The position numbers and the translations under genes were made by a program. A DNA stretch of 17,090 nucleotides from JBLHGU01 sp047615875 (GTDB lineage: Bacteria; Pseudomonadota; Gammaproteobacteria; Arenicellales; CAJQKF01). Below the pieces are notes generated by a model, which had not been told where the DNA came from, made no database searches, and saw nothing but the letters and a program-made list of their open reading frames with translations. How positions within the stretch are numbered: position 1 is the first letter of the stretch; each line of letters begins with the position of its first letter. The stretch spans positions 1 to 17,090 of the forward strand of contig JBLHGU010000106.1 of NCBI GenBank assembly GCA_047615875.1, read 5' to 3'. Shown one piece after another: positions 1 to 7,041 of the stretch.

Positions 1-42
1 TGCCAAAGCTGGCAAGCGTAGTTTCAAGGTAATATTTTGCAT
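1..42 (-). CDS. 5' end of an unidentified gene (partial)
   Basis: Only the first 14 codons lie in the window (MQNITLKLRLPALA), open to the left edge. The start is supported by a strong ribosome binding site, GAGGAGAG, ending 5 bases before the ATG. The gene lies 76 bases downstream of the iron alcohol dehydrogenase stop on the same strand, so the two could be co-transcribed. The basic start followed by hydrophobic residues could be the beginning of a signal peptide, but too little is visible to say, and no function is assigned. Confidence 0.55.
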   Translation of the reverse strand, partial: MQNITLKLRLPALA

Positions 43-118
43 ATTTACTCTCCTCATGGTTACTATCGTTTATCTGATTTCCGGCGCAAGGCCGACCTTA
101 TGCTGGTTAACTACTTCC

Positions 119-1219
119 TCAAATCGTAAAATCCTGTATCACCCGTTGATGCGAGCCGATAAAATTAAGCCCGCGCTCACCCGTAAGCGCAGACGTCAAC
201 ATTTCTTTCCACTCGTCTTTTTGAACACCGTAGCTGGATGCTTTTGTGGATACGCCAAGACGGCTAATGAATTCATCTAGACTGGCTTCGGCCAAACTCA
301 AATTTTCACCAAATATTCGCCTCAAACTATTATCGCAATCGACATCTTCGCCAATTACGCTGGCCAGAACCATGGGTAGACTGAAAGAACAGGCCAATCC
401 ATGCGGCACGTTATATTTAAGCGTAATGGGATACGACACAGAATGAGCCAGTGCTGTTTTTGTATTGGAAAATGCCAGGCCGGCAAACAGACTGGCTCGC
501 GCCACCCTGGATCGCAGATTAAGGTTTTGCAAGTCGTCTATCAGTAGGGGTAACGCGGCAATTACTTCTCTGGCTGCAAACACAGCATGATTGGCCGACA
601 CCGGATTGCTGTTACGATTCCATAAACTTTCCAGCGCATGTGATAGAGCATCCAACCCGGTGCTGATGGTTAAGTCGGATGGCAAACCCAGCATAAGCTC
701 AGGATCGACAACAGCATGGGTCGGGTAAAGTTCGAGCCGTGACAACGAATACTTTTTCTTTGACTCGGTATCCCAAACCGTTGCCCATTGGGTCACTTCA
801 CTACCAGTACCGGCCGTGGTTGGAATCGCGATAATGGGGAAATTACCCAGCTGCTCCTCACCCTCACCGGATTGTAGAAACTCGCGCACCGGGCTAAAAC
901 CTTGATTACTCGAAGCCAGAACTTTAGCCGCATCAATTACCGAACCGCCACCAAGTGCAACTATCACGACATTGTCTGTTGTTTGTTGGGCAAATTGTCG
1001 ACAAGATTCTTCGAGGGTCAGAAAATCAGGATTGGGAGTGATGTTGTTGACGATCAATGCGGGCTTGCCTGCCTGATCTGCCAGCTTGTCTGAAAGCTGC
1101 TTAAAATAGGGCTCATCATAGGTCACCAGGCAATAGGGACGCTGCTCAATGATTTCACTAACCGAGGCAAAAGTACCATTGCCGAAGCATATTGTTACCG
1201 GGTTACTAAATGTCCACAT
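119..1219 (-). CDS. Iron-containing alcohol dehydrogenase, phosphonate-metabolism type
   Basis: A 366-aa group III (iron-dependent) alcohol dehydrogenase, which would reduce an aldehyde to an alcohol (or the reverse) with NAD(P)H in the cytoplasm. The N-terminal nucleotide-binding half has GGGSVIDAAK (residues 90-99) and the conserved TTAGTGSEVT (134-143). The helical C-terminal half holds the four expected metal ligands, D190, H194, H259 and H273. The opening MWTFSNPV and overall form match what I recall of the phosphonate-associated Fe-ADH family (phosphonoacetaldehyde reductase-like). The reading frame extends 14 codons further to a TTG, but the ATG at 1219 has AGGGGAG five bases upstream and fits the family start, so I use it. 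The divergent LysR gene resembles aminoethylphosphonate regulators, supporting a phosphonate link. Alternatively it could act as a general aldehyde reductase, for example on aldehyde from the nearby microcompartment. Family assignment is sure; the substrate is not. Confidence 0.85.
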   Translation of the reverse strand: MWTFSNPVTICFGNGTFASVSEIIEQRPYCLVTYDEPYFKQLSDKLADQAGKPALIVNNITPNPDFLTLEESCRQFAQQTTDNVVIVALGGGSVIDAAKVLASSNQGFSPVREFLQSGEGEEQLGNFPIIAIPTTAGTGSEVTQWATVWDTESKKKYSLSRLELYPTHAVVDPELMLGLPSDLTISTGLDALSHALESLWNRNSNPVSANHAVFAAREVIAALPLLIDDLQNLNLRSRVARASLFAGLAFSNTKTALAHSVSYPITLKYNVPHGLACSFSLPMVLASVIGEDVDCDNSLRRIFGENLSLAEASLDEFISRLGVSTKASSYGVQKDEWKEMLTSALTGERGLNFIGSHQRVIQDFTI

Positions 1220-1281
1220 ACGGCTCCCCTGTTGGCTATTGACCCTTTGCGTTATCTGCAAATCCTGATTATTTTTTCAAC

Positions 1282-1311
1282 TTGACAACATAGTCACATA
1301 CTCAATAGTAT
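1282..1311 (+). promoter_or_regulatory. Promoter of the LysR gene with overlapping dyad
   Basis: TTGACA at 1282-1287 is a perfect -35 box. It is followed after 18 bases by TAGTAT (1306-1311, 4 of 6 matches to -10). A perfect inverted repeat, ATACT-N4-AGTAT (1298-1311), overlaps the -10. This arrangement suits autorepression by the LysR protein, and the 134-base gap also has to hold the promoter of the divergent alcohol dehydrogenase. The spacing is not an exact T-N11-A LysR box, so the operator role is inference. Confidence 0.5.
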
Positions 1312-1353
1312 TTAACAAATATATATAAGAAATCCTTTCTATTCATTTTCTAG

Positions 1354-2238
1354 ATGCTACATTCTCAACTTCGATCATTTCATGCTGTCGCTCGCGAAGG
1401 TGGTTTTACCGCCGCAGCGGATGCAATCCATATCGGTCAATCAACAATATCTACTCAAATAAAGGCATTGGAAGAAAGCTATGGCGTCACGCTGTTCCAT
1501 CGTCCAGGGCGAAAAGTGCTTATTTCAGATTGTGGGGCAGCTTTGTATCAAATCAGTCAACGCATCTTTCAACTGGAGGACGAAGCACGAGATTTATTGA
1601 ATAATTACGGGCAAATACTTACCGGTGATTTAAGGGTCGGCGCGGTAGGTCCCTACCATGCCACCGATATGCTCGCTGAATTCAGTAAAATACATCCGGG
1701 AATAAACCTCACAGTAACACTGGGAAATTCGATGGAGATGGTTGATCTCTTAATGAACTATTCAGTCGATGTCGCGGTACTCGCCCACACTGAGGATAAC
1801 CCTGCAATTTTGGCGCGCCCATTTAGTCGGCACCCGGTGATTGTTTTTGTTAATGCATCGCATCCATTCGCTAATCGACAAAGTATTTGTCTGGAAGAAC
1901 TTGAAGGACAAAGATTCGTCCATCGCGAAACCGGGTCAACTACACGACATGCATTTGAAGCCGCGCTTCTGAAAGCCGGTGTAACGGTTAATCCGATTAT
2001 GGAAGTGGGCAGTCGGGAAGCGGTGTGGCTCGCGGTTGAACGTGGCATCGGCATCGGCGTAGTTTCCGATATCGAATTTAATGCTCACCCAAACTTGCGT
2101 CGAATTAAGTTAGCCAACGCCGAGATATATACCACAGCACACATTACCTGCCTGCAAGACCGGGCAGGTTCAAAAATTATCCGTTCCTTTTTTGATATAG
2201 CCGAGTCCATTCCCGAAACCAACCGGGTATCCCGTTAG
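1354..2238 (+). CDS. LysR-family transcriptional regulator, aminoethylphosphonate-associated type
   Basis: A 294-aa LysR regulator of standard length. The winged helix-turn-helix covers roughly residues 1-60 (LRSFHAVAREGGFTAAADA, then STISTQIKALEESYGVTLFHR). It is followed by a linker helix and a two-lobed substrate-binding domain from about residue 90. The N-terminal wording closely resembles the LysR proteins found with 2-aminoethylphosphonate catabolic genes, and the neighbouring divergent iron alcohol dehydrogenase is of the phosphonate-associated type. That fits the usual LysR habit of controlling the divergent neighbour. The gene ends 6 bases before the converging dgcN-like gene. No clear Shine-Dalgarno sequence precedes the ATG. 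The D-glutamate cluster it abuts is also known to be controlled by a LysR protein (DgcR), so that is an alternative target. Confidence 0.85.
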   Translation: MLHSQLRSFHAVAREGGFTAAADAIHIGQSTISTQIKALEESYGVTLFHRPGRKVLISDCGAALYQISQRIFQLEDEARDLLNNYGQILTGDLRVGAVGPYHATDMLAEFSKIHPGINLTVTLGNSMEMVDLLMNYSVDVAVLAHTEDNPAILARPFSRHPVIVFVNASHPFANRQSICLEELEGQRFVHRETGSTTRHAFEAALLKAGVTVNPIMEVGSREAVWLAVERGIGIGVVSDIEFNAHPNLRRIKLANAEIYTTAHITCLQDRAGSKIIRSFFDIAESIPETNRVSR

Positions 2239-2244
2239 TCTGTA

Positions 2245-3273
2245 TTAATGCAGTCTAGAGGACAATGTCCCTGCCCCAAAACGAACAACATCTGTGACTG
2301 GCAAGCCCACTTCATCCTCGGTTTTAGAAATCTCATATAACGCGGAACTCTCATCTAAATGACTGGTGTTTAGAGCGACCCCAATCGTCTTAGCAGAAGT
2401 TAATGCGCCAGCGGCGCTAGCTACCAATTCATTTAGTTCTATTACCTTTCGTAAAGAGGGTACTAGAACACTACTTGTGTCAAGATGGGTCATACCGGCT
2501 TTGTGGCATAGAACTAAATCCGTGGGGCAAGAACCTCGCATTAAAGATAATGTCGCTGAACTGCCTGGATGTAACAAAGATCCTTGACCTTCGATAATCA
2601 CTACTGGGTGATGTGCCAGTTGCAGGTTGAGATCTTCCATCCAGCCACAGGAGTGATCCACTTTAACAGCATCTAACGGCACACCAAATGACTTTATTGT
2701 GAGACCAATTTGCCCGGTTGCAATAAATCCCGCATCGATCTTGTCTCGTCTTAGCTGCCTATGCAACTCCAGGCCAACTGTCATCTTGCCGATGGCCATA
2801 TCTGTACCCACCATCAATACCCGTCTATTCGAAAGTTGGCCAGCCCTACCCTGTGCCATCCCCGGCACTTTGTCACCCATATCCCGAACATCCCATATAA
2901 ATTGATGCTGCTTTAATCGACCTTTATAACGGGGGGCCAAAAAGTCATGCAAGCCATTAACCAGACTCATTTCCAATTCCAGAGCTTTGTCTATTGCGGG
3001 GAACCAGTCTGCAGGCACCCGACCACCAGAAGGGGCAATTCCTAACACCAGGACTCTGGCACCCAACTCATAGGCCTGCTCCACATTGCTAACCACTGGG
3101 CAGTCTCGTCCGACATCGATTACATCAGAAACGTTTAGCCCCGCCTGAATTGAATCAATCACACACACCACCGGGTTTTCTGAATAACGTAACACGCCGT
3201 AACCCATCTTGCCGTCAAGCTGACCTAGTGAGCCTTCCATAAAAATTGCCAGTGGTTGAGTTTTCTCAAGCAT
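2245..3273 (-). CDS. dgcN: DUF1611 family protein, DgcN-like N-acyltransferase
   Basis: A 342-aa DUF1611 protein with an N-terminal Rossmann-like domain and a C-terminal P-loop domain. The P-loop GTDMAIGKMT is at residues 156-165, and a second conserved stretch, EGQGSLLHPG, is at 228-237. In Pseudoalteromonas, DgcN is reported to N-acetylate D-glutamate, and DgcA then epimerises the product to N-acetyl-L-glutamate. The ATG at 3273 overlaps the end of the epimerase gene by 8 bases and has GAGG 8 bases upstream. The reading frame continues to 3327, but that would give a 62-base overlap and extra residues outside the family. The 8-base overlap implies translational coupling. The DUF1611 family and pairing are certain; the D-glutamate substrate is inferred from the pair and not proven here. 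Confidence 0.8.
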   Translation of the reverse strand: MLEKTQPLAIFMEGSLGQLDGKMGYGVLRYSENPVVCVIDSIQAGLNVSDVIDVGRDCPVVSNVEQAYELGARVLVLGIAPSGGRVPADWFPAIDKALELEMSLVNGLHDFLAPRYKGRLKQHQFIWDVRDMGDKVPGMAQGRAGQLSNRRVLMVGTDMAIGKMTVGLELHRQLRRDKIDAGFIATGQIGLTIKSFGVPLDAVKVDHSCGWMEDLNLQLAHHPVVIIEGQGSLLHPGSSATLSLMRGSCPTDLVLCHKAGMTHLDTSSVLVPSLRKVIELNELVASAAGALTSAKTIGVALNTSHLDESSALYEISKTEDEVGLPVTDVVRFGAGTLSSRLH

Positions 3274-4306
3274 CGTTGAACCTCGCACCATGCCCGGCAT
3301 CTTCTGTAGGGACAATAACACCATCAATTAGTTGGGCGCCGGTTGTCGGATCGGGATTAAGATTCAAATGCGAATCAAGATCTATATGATCAAACAACGC
3401 ACCAATGGCTGCACCAGCTGAGATAGAAATAGCGGATTCTCCCATACAGCCGATCATGGTTTTTAAACCAAAGGCCCGAGCTGTAGCGACTATTCTTAAG
3501 GCCTCAGTAATTCCTCCGCATTTCATTAACTTCAAGTTGACGCCATCAACACAATGGGCCAACGCAGGTATATCCTGACTAACACACAAGGATTCATCGA
3601 CATAGATGGGCAATACTCGGCCTTTAAATAAATCAACTAGCTGATCCTCTTCGCCCTTGGCCAGTGGCTGTTCAATATAGTCAACGTCGCGATGCTTGAG
3701 CCACTTACTCATCAATTTAGCATTATCAAGACTCCAACCACCATTGGCATCGACGCGTAGTGATACATCATAGTTTCGAGTTTCCTCATAAACAGCCTGA
3801 AACATATCCTGGTCCGCATCGATCCCGTCTGGAGAGCCAAGCTTGATCTTGAGAGACTTCACACCGCTGCCATCGAGTAATAATGGAATTCGTTCTCTCA
3901 CCACATCCGGCGGATTGATACCAATAGTTACAGAAGTCGGTACGCTGGCAATTCCCAGACCAAGTAACTTGTAAAGGGGCATATTGGCAAGTTTAGCCTG
4001 TAAATCCCAAAGAGCTATATCAAGCGCTGCCAATGCACAGGGCGGTACGCCTTTCTCAACACCTTTTGCATAGGTTTCATGAATAGATTCGGTGCCATTG
4101 AGTTCTGAACAAAATTGCTGCAAGATCTCCCGACCTACTTCAGCAGATTCTGCCCCTTCTGATCTGCCGGGAGCCATTTCTCCCCATCCAGTCACATTAC
4201 TTTTACTAACGCCAATATATAGATTGTCATGCGCTGCCTGGGAACCGCGGCTAATACGTAATGGGAAGCGCTTTTGTAATCTTAATATTCTGAACTCTGT
4301 TTGCAT
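3266..4306 (-). CDS. dgcA: Enolase-superfamily epimerase, DgcA/dipeptide epimerase type
   Basis: A 346-aa enzyme of the muconate lactonizing subgroup of the enolase superfamily. Visible catalytic features are the KxK pair K153/K155 (SLKIKLG), three metal ligands D186 (RVDANGGW), E212 (YIEQPL) and D237 (VDESL), and the second acid/base lysine in NLKLMKCGG (259 or 262). A late DxD (D309/D311) and the GCMGES segment (287-292) are typical of dipeptide epimerases. With the overlapping DUF1611 gene it matches the DgcA-DgcN pair, in which DgcA racemises N-acetyl-D-glutamate. It lies 135 bases after the kinase stop on the same strand as the microcompartment operon, behind a terminator-like hairpin, so it may be read through or separately transcribed. 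A dipeptide or muropeptide epimerase role cannot be excluded. Confidence 0.82.
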   Translation of the reverse strand: MQTEFRILRLQKRFPLRISRGSQAAHDNLYIGVSKSNVTGWGEMAPGRSEGAESAEVGREILQQFCSELNGTESIHETYAKGVEKGVPPCALAALDIALWDLQAKLANMPLYKLLGLGIASVPTSVTIGINPPDVVRERIPLLLDGSGVKSLKIKLGSPDGIDADQDMFQAVYEETRNYDVSLRVDANGGWSLDNAKLMSKWLKHRDVDYIEQPLAKGEEDQLVDLFKGRVLPIYVDESLCVSQDIPALAHCVDGVNLKLMKCGGITEALRIVATARAFGLKTMIGCMGESAISISAGAAIGALFDHIDLDSHLNLNPDPTTGAQLIDGVIVPTEDAGHGARFNDA

Positions 4307-4427
4307 TAAAGATTCTCAGTTAGTTCTTAAATGTTGAACAATACAAGTATTCTGGTAATAGATACGATAGACTAAAAAGTTACCGACAATGAAATATTAT
4401 TGATCTTAATTCACGTCGAGTGCCCAA

Positions 4428-4443
4428 AAGAGGCAAACCTCTT
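4428..4443 (-). terminator. Terminator-like hairpin at the end of the kinase gene
   Basis: A perfect 6-bp stem (AAGAGG / CCTCTT) with loop TTTG, read on the minus strand, overlaps the kinase stop codon. It is followed by two more T residues and then GGG. The U-tract is short, so this is a weak intrinsic terminator at best. It marks the likely end of the microcompartment operon before the dgcA-dgcN pair. Confidence 0.4.
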
Positions 4444-5446
4444 AACCAAATCGCTCTAGATATTTCTGTCCAAGCTCGGCAGTTATGCTGGCAAACTTTG
4501 GAGCCATCTCTTGTGGTTCCGGCGCTTCTATATGACTACCAATCCAGGCGAGCAACGCTAAGCGTCGCAACATGATGAGGGTGTCAATTTCGTCCACTTC
4601 TTCATTGGATAGTTTCCTGACCTTTCGGTATCCCTTTACCCATGCAGCTTTTAAGTCGGGAATATCAGGTCGATCTTCAATAAAGCTGATGCCCGCGGCA
4701 AAATCATACAAAAACCAACCATCGCCACAATCATCAAAATCGATTAATCGGGTACCGTCTTTGCCGATAATTAAATTGGCCAGTCGCATGTCGGCGTGAA
4801 TCAGGCCATATTGCTGCTCAGATTTACCAAAATTGTTTAGTCGACGAATTATTGTTTCTTCAACCTTTTCTAAAATAGCAGAGATGGAAGTTGTCACATT
4901 TGGTGCGTCCCGCCAGTTGCCCCAGGTGGGGCTTTTACCAAATACACTGTCAGTATTCCAAACCAGTCGTTCATAGGGTACCGGGCGGTTCCATCCAATA
5001 GTGTGATTGTGTGCAATTGCGGCAATCTTTCCCAACTCCTCAAATGGTCCGGTTAAATCCTGATCTTCTGATGGAGCGTCACCTTCGATGAACTCGAACA
5101 TAGTCATAAATCTGGAAGTCGTAAGGCCTTCCACCTGACCGGCCTGAACGGCCGCTCTGTTTGCGCCTAAATAGACTCCAGGAGTCTTAATGTCCCCGGC
5201 TTTGCGCAGCGCTTCTGTCCAGGCTATCTCAGTATTGATTGCTGTAAGGGTATGATAGTTGTCGCGATGAACGCGAAGAATCGACTTCCATCCATCGGCT
5301 TCTACCAGATACGTTGCGTTTTCAGATACGTTAATTAATCGGGCTGTCGCACCAGCAGGCACGATATCCCAAAGCACTAAAGATTTAGTTGCTAATTGTT
5401 GTAAATGTCCAAGTAGTACATCCAGGGATAAATCATTAGTCGTCAT
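4442..5446 (-). CDS. Amino-alcohol kinase of the aminoglycoside phosphotransferase fold
   Basis: A 334-aa phosphotransferase of the APH/choline kinase fold. The catalytic loop reads HADMRLAN (H217, D219, N224; the usual form is HGDLHxxN), followed by the Mg-binding segment LIDFDDCGD (D236, D238). The N-lobe has LRVHR near residue 57. The family includes homoserine, hydroxylysine and amino-alcohol kinases. In RMM-type microcompartments a kinase of this fold is proposed to phosphorylate 1-amino-2-propanol, so that a PLP phospholyase can release ammonia and phosphate. Co-location with the phospholyase and aldehyde dehydrogenase supports that role here. The ATG at 5446 has GAGG 10 bases upstream. 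The 214-base gap before it contains a promoter-like sequence, so the gene may have its own transcript. No obvious encapsulation peptide is present, so it may act in the cytosol. Fold is sure; substrate is inferred. Confidence 0.85.
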   Translation of the reverse strand: MTTNDLSLDVLLGHLQQLATKSLVLWDIVPAGATARLINVSENATYLVEADGWKSILRVHRDNYHTLTAINTEIAWTEALRKAGDIKTPGVYLGANRAAVQAGQVEGLTTSRFMTMFEFIEGDAPSEDQDLTGPFEELGKIAAIAHNHTIGWNRPVPYERLVWNTDSVFGKSPTWGNWRDAPNVTTSISAILEKVEETIIRRLNNFGKSEQQYGLIHADMRLANLIIGKDGTRLIDFDDCGDGWFLYDFAAGISFIEDRPDIPDLKAAWVKGYRKVRKLSNEEVDEIDTLIMLRRLALLAWIGSHIEAPEPQEMAPKFASITAELGQKYLERFG

Positions 5447-5511
5447 AAAAACTTCGCCTCATAGAAATGTAAGTCCGTGCCAAGGTTAACTTGTTCCGAT
5501 AAATTGAATGT

Positions 5512-5540
5512 ATTTTATTGATCCCACAAGTAATCGGCAA
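5512..5540 (-). promoter_or_regulatory. Candidate internal promoter for the kinase gene
   Basis: Read on the minus strand, TTGCCG (5540-5535, 4 of 6 matches to -35) is separated by exactly 17 bases from TAAAAT (5517-5512, 5 of 6 matches to -10). It lies 66 bases before the kinase ATG and after a cluster of inverted repeats. It would allow kinase expression partly independent of the shell genes. Confidence 0.4.
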
Positions 5541-5555
5541 CTTGGCGTTATTTAT

Positions 5556-5613
5556 CACCGTGATGGCTTGTAGTAATACTGCAACAGTGATGGGTCACTG
5601 ATCATCCACGGTG
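5556..5613 (-). repeat. Nested inverted repeats between BMC-T2 and the kinase gene
   Basis: An outer pair, CACCGTGATG (5556-5565) and CATCCACGGTG (5603-5613), is complementary apart from one bulged base. It encloses a perfect inner hairpin CAGTGA-TGGG-TCACTG (5585-5600). A small palindrome, AGTAATACT (5572-5580), sits in between. In RNA this could form a multi-stem structure. There is no U-tract, so it is not a simple terminator. It could be a processing or stability element, or an operator. Confidence 0.4.
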
Positions 5614-5660
5614 AATTACGAAAACCAGAATTTATAAGCTTAATTCTAATAATAAACTTT

Positions 5661-6290
5661 CTATTTATCTCTACCAATAACATCGTTGAGAGTCCTGGTA
5701 ATAGCGTCTCTCGCAATTTCCATTTCTGCCGTTGTTCCAGACATGAAAACGCGCCCTGATGCACCCATCATTTGCACATCATTCAAGACAGCATTCGGTG
5801 CAGCGCGCTCCGCTTCATTTGCTGCCACACAGGCAAACAGAGCCGGAGACATTTCATAGATAAGCAGTGATACACCCGGCACCAGAATTGATGCATCACG
5901 TGAACGGTTTAAAATGATTGAGTGTTGATCGGAGACGTTTTCTATAATATCGCTGAAAAGTATCTCTGGAACTAACTGGTCAGTTGGCTGAGCGTCAATT
6001 CCTTTCAGAATGGCCGCCCCAGCCTTATTAAGTTCCTCTGCATCATTAGAGTGTAGTTCCAGTAAACCAAAATGCCTTTCTGTAAAAAGTATTCCCGGTT
6101 CCATGTCCGGCGACTCCTTTAACGCCAGGTCTACTATTCGGTGAATAGCCAAAGCAGGCGTGACCTCGATGATCAAACTGTTGTCACCCTCAAGTGGAGG
6201 GTAACCCCGACCACGTGTCGGTGTTGCCAGATAAGCCGCAAACTGCGGCTGAAGATCATCGATCTGCAAATAGACTCTTAGTTCAGTCAT
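5661..6290 (-). CDS. BMC-T shell protein (tandem-domain), second copy
   Basis: A 209-aa protein made of two BMC domains (about 1-100 and 101-209) and a paralogue of the BMC-T encoded at 7466-8077. Both open with MTELR, then an ID-LQPQ-AYLAT pattern. Both carry an ERxFG-LE-HS segment near residues 70-80 and a second-domain DxQH-xI/L-NR segment near 120-130. Such proteins form pseudohexameric trimers that tile the shell and often have larger, sometimes gated, pores. It follows the hexamer gene after a 179-base gap with two hairpins, and no clear ribosome binding site precedes the ATG, so its expression is probably set apart from the upstream shell genes. I cannot tell from sequence alone whether the domain order is circularly permuted. 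Confidence 0.88.
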   Translation of the reverse strand: MTELRVYLQIDDLQPQFAAYLATPTRGRGYPPLEGDNSLIIEVTPALAIHRIVDLALKESPDMEPGILFTERHFGLLELHSNDAEELNKAGAAILKGIDAQPTDQLVPEILFSDIIENVSDQHSIILNRSRDASILVPGVSLLIYEMSPALFACVAANEAERAAPNAVLNDVQMMGASGRVFMSGTTAEMEIARDAITRTLNDVIGRDK

Positions 6291-6366
6291 GATGTAATTA
6301 CGTTTTGTGTAGATCTAAGAAAACCCTGATTTATTCAAAGTTTCCATCAGTGCAGGGATGCACCGA

Positions 6367-6430
6367 CAATTTCAATCACTGTAAGTAATTGAAATTGGAA
6401 GTAAATGAAAAATCGCAATTTTTTATTTAC
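6367..6430 (-). repeat. Two adjacent hairpins in the BMC-H/BMC-T2 gap
   Basis: The first stem met by transcription pairs GTAAATAAAAAAT (6430-6418) with ATTTTTCATTTAC (6413-6401) around a TGCG loop, 12 of 13 positions complementary. Three bases later comes a second perfect 10-bp pair, CAATTTCAAT (6388-6397 on this strand) and ATTGAAATTG (6367-6376), with an 11-base loop that can itself pair 3 bases. The pair begins 39 bases after the BMC-H stop. The stems are AT-only and lack a following U-run, which fits mRNA processing, 3'-end protection or attenuation better than a classic terminator. Confidence 0.55.
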
Positions 6431-6469
6431 GTTGCGCTAGCAATTCAGAATGAATTGATCAGAGCTTCC

Positions 6470-6757
6470 CTAAATAGTGCGGCTGGCGGCTTCGAAATGT
6501 ACGCCGAGATCTTCATGTGGTCGTGGGATTACATGTACAGATATGACCTCGCCAATTTGATTGCCAGCCTCTGCACCTGCCTCTGTCGCTGCTTTAACCG
6601 CTCCAACATCGCCTTTCACAACGACAGAAACCAGTCCGCCGCCGACTTCATTGCGTGCAACAATTTCAATATTAGCAGCCTTCACCATCGCATCAGCGGC
6701 GGTAAGTGCGGCAACATAACCACGGGTTTCTATCATGCCTATAGCTTGGTTCGCCAT
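6470..6757 (-). CDS. BMC-H hexameric shell protein
   Basis: A 95-aa single-domain BMC protein (PF00936) of textbook length, forming the flat hexamers that make up most of the shell facet. The opening AIGMIETRGYVAALTAADAM is close to the family consensus. The pore loop reads NEVGGGLV (36-43), with glycines at the pore as in many metabolosome hexamers, followed by KGDVGAVKAATEAG. The ATG at 6757 has AGAGGA 8 bases upstream, the best ribosome binding site among the shell genes, as suits the most abundant component. It lies 47 bases after the BMC-P gene and before a pair of hairpins. It is the only single-domain hexamer gene visible here, so the shell may be built from one BMC-H, two BMC-T and one BMC-P. 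Confidence 0.97.
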   Translation of the reverse strand: MANQAIGMIETRGYVAALTAADAMVKAANIEIVARNEVGGGLVSVVVKGDVGAVKAATEAGAEAGNQIGEVISVHVIPRPHEDLGVHFEAASRTI

Positions 6758-6804
6758 TTTGGAATTCCTCTTTTAGATTGAACAATGGGAGGGCGTTATG
6801 CCCG

Positions 6805-7041
6805 TTATTGATTGTCGATTGACGCGATAATTACCGCGTCAATCGGCGCTTTAGTTTCAGTAAAATAACCTGCGGCTACGGAGCCCTGGGTAATCAATAC
6901 TGCTTCGCCTTCAGCACATCCTAGTGGGTCGAAGGCAATCATCTTTCCGCCGCCGACCTCGACTTCCAGCAATGCACCATTGGGCAGGCTGTCTATATGT
7001 CTGCTAGACCATACTCGGCCTGTTACGATTCCGTGAATCAT
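6805..7041 (-). CDS. BMC-P pentameric vertex protein (EutN/CcmL family)
   Basis: A 78-aa EutN/CcmL family protein (PF03319) that forms the pentamers capping the vertices of the shell. The start MIHGIVTGRVWSSRH, the central LLEVEV and FDPLG-AEGEAVLITQGS, and the end PIDAVIIASID match the family from end to end. Its ATG overlaps the stop of the preceding 142-aa gene as ATGA, indicating translational coupling. A single copy is enough to close a polyhedral shell. Confidence 0.96.
   Translation of the reverse strand: MIHGIVTGRVWSSRHIDSLPNGALLEVEVGGGKMIAFDPLGCAEGEAVLITQGSVAAGYFTETKAPIDAVIIASIDNQ

Noticed and set aside
3274..3327. Longer start for the DUF1611 gene
   Set aside because: It adds 18 residues not typical of the family and a 62-base overlap; the ATG at 3273 has a ribosome binding site and an 8-base coupling overlap.
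5512..5660. Riboswitch before the kinase gene
   Set aside because: The nested stems do not match any riboswitch architecture I can recognise; they are recorded only as inverted repeats.
6389..6781. 130-codon plus-strand open frame opposite BMC-H
   Set aside because: It is antisense to a clear BMC-H gene and its protein is not family-like; the frame is open as a by-product of BMC-H codon use.
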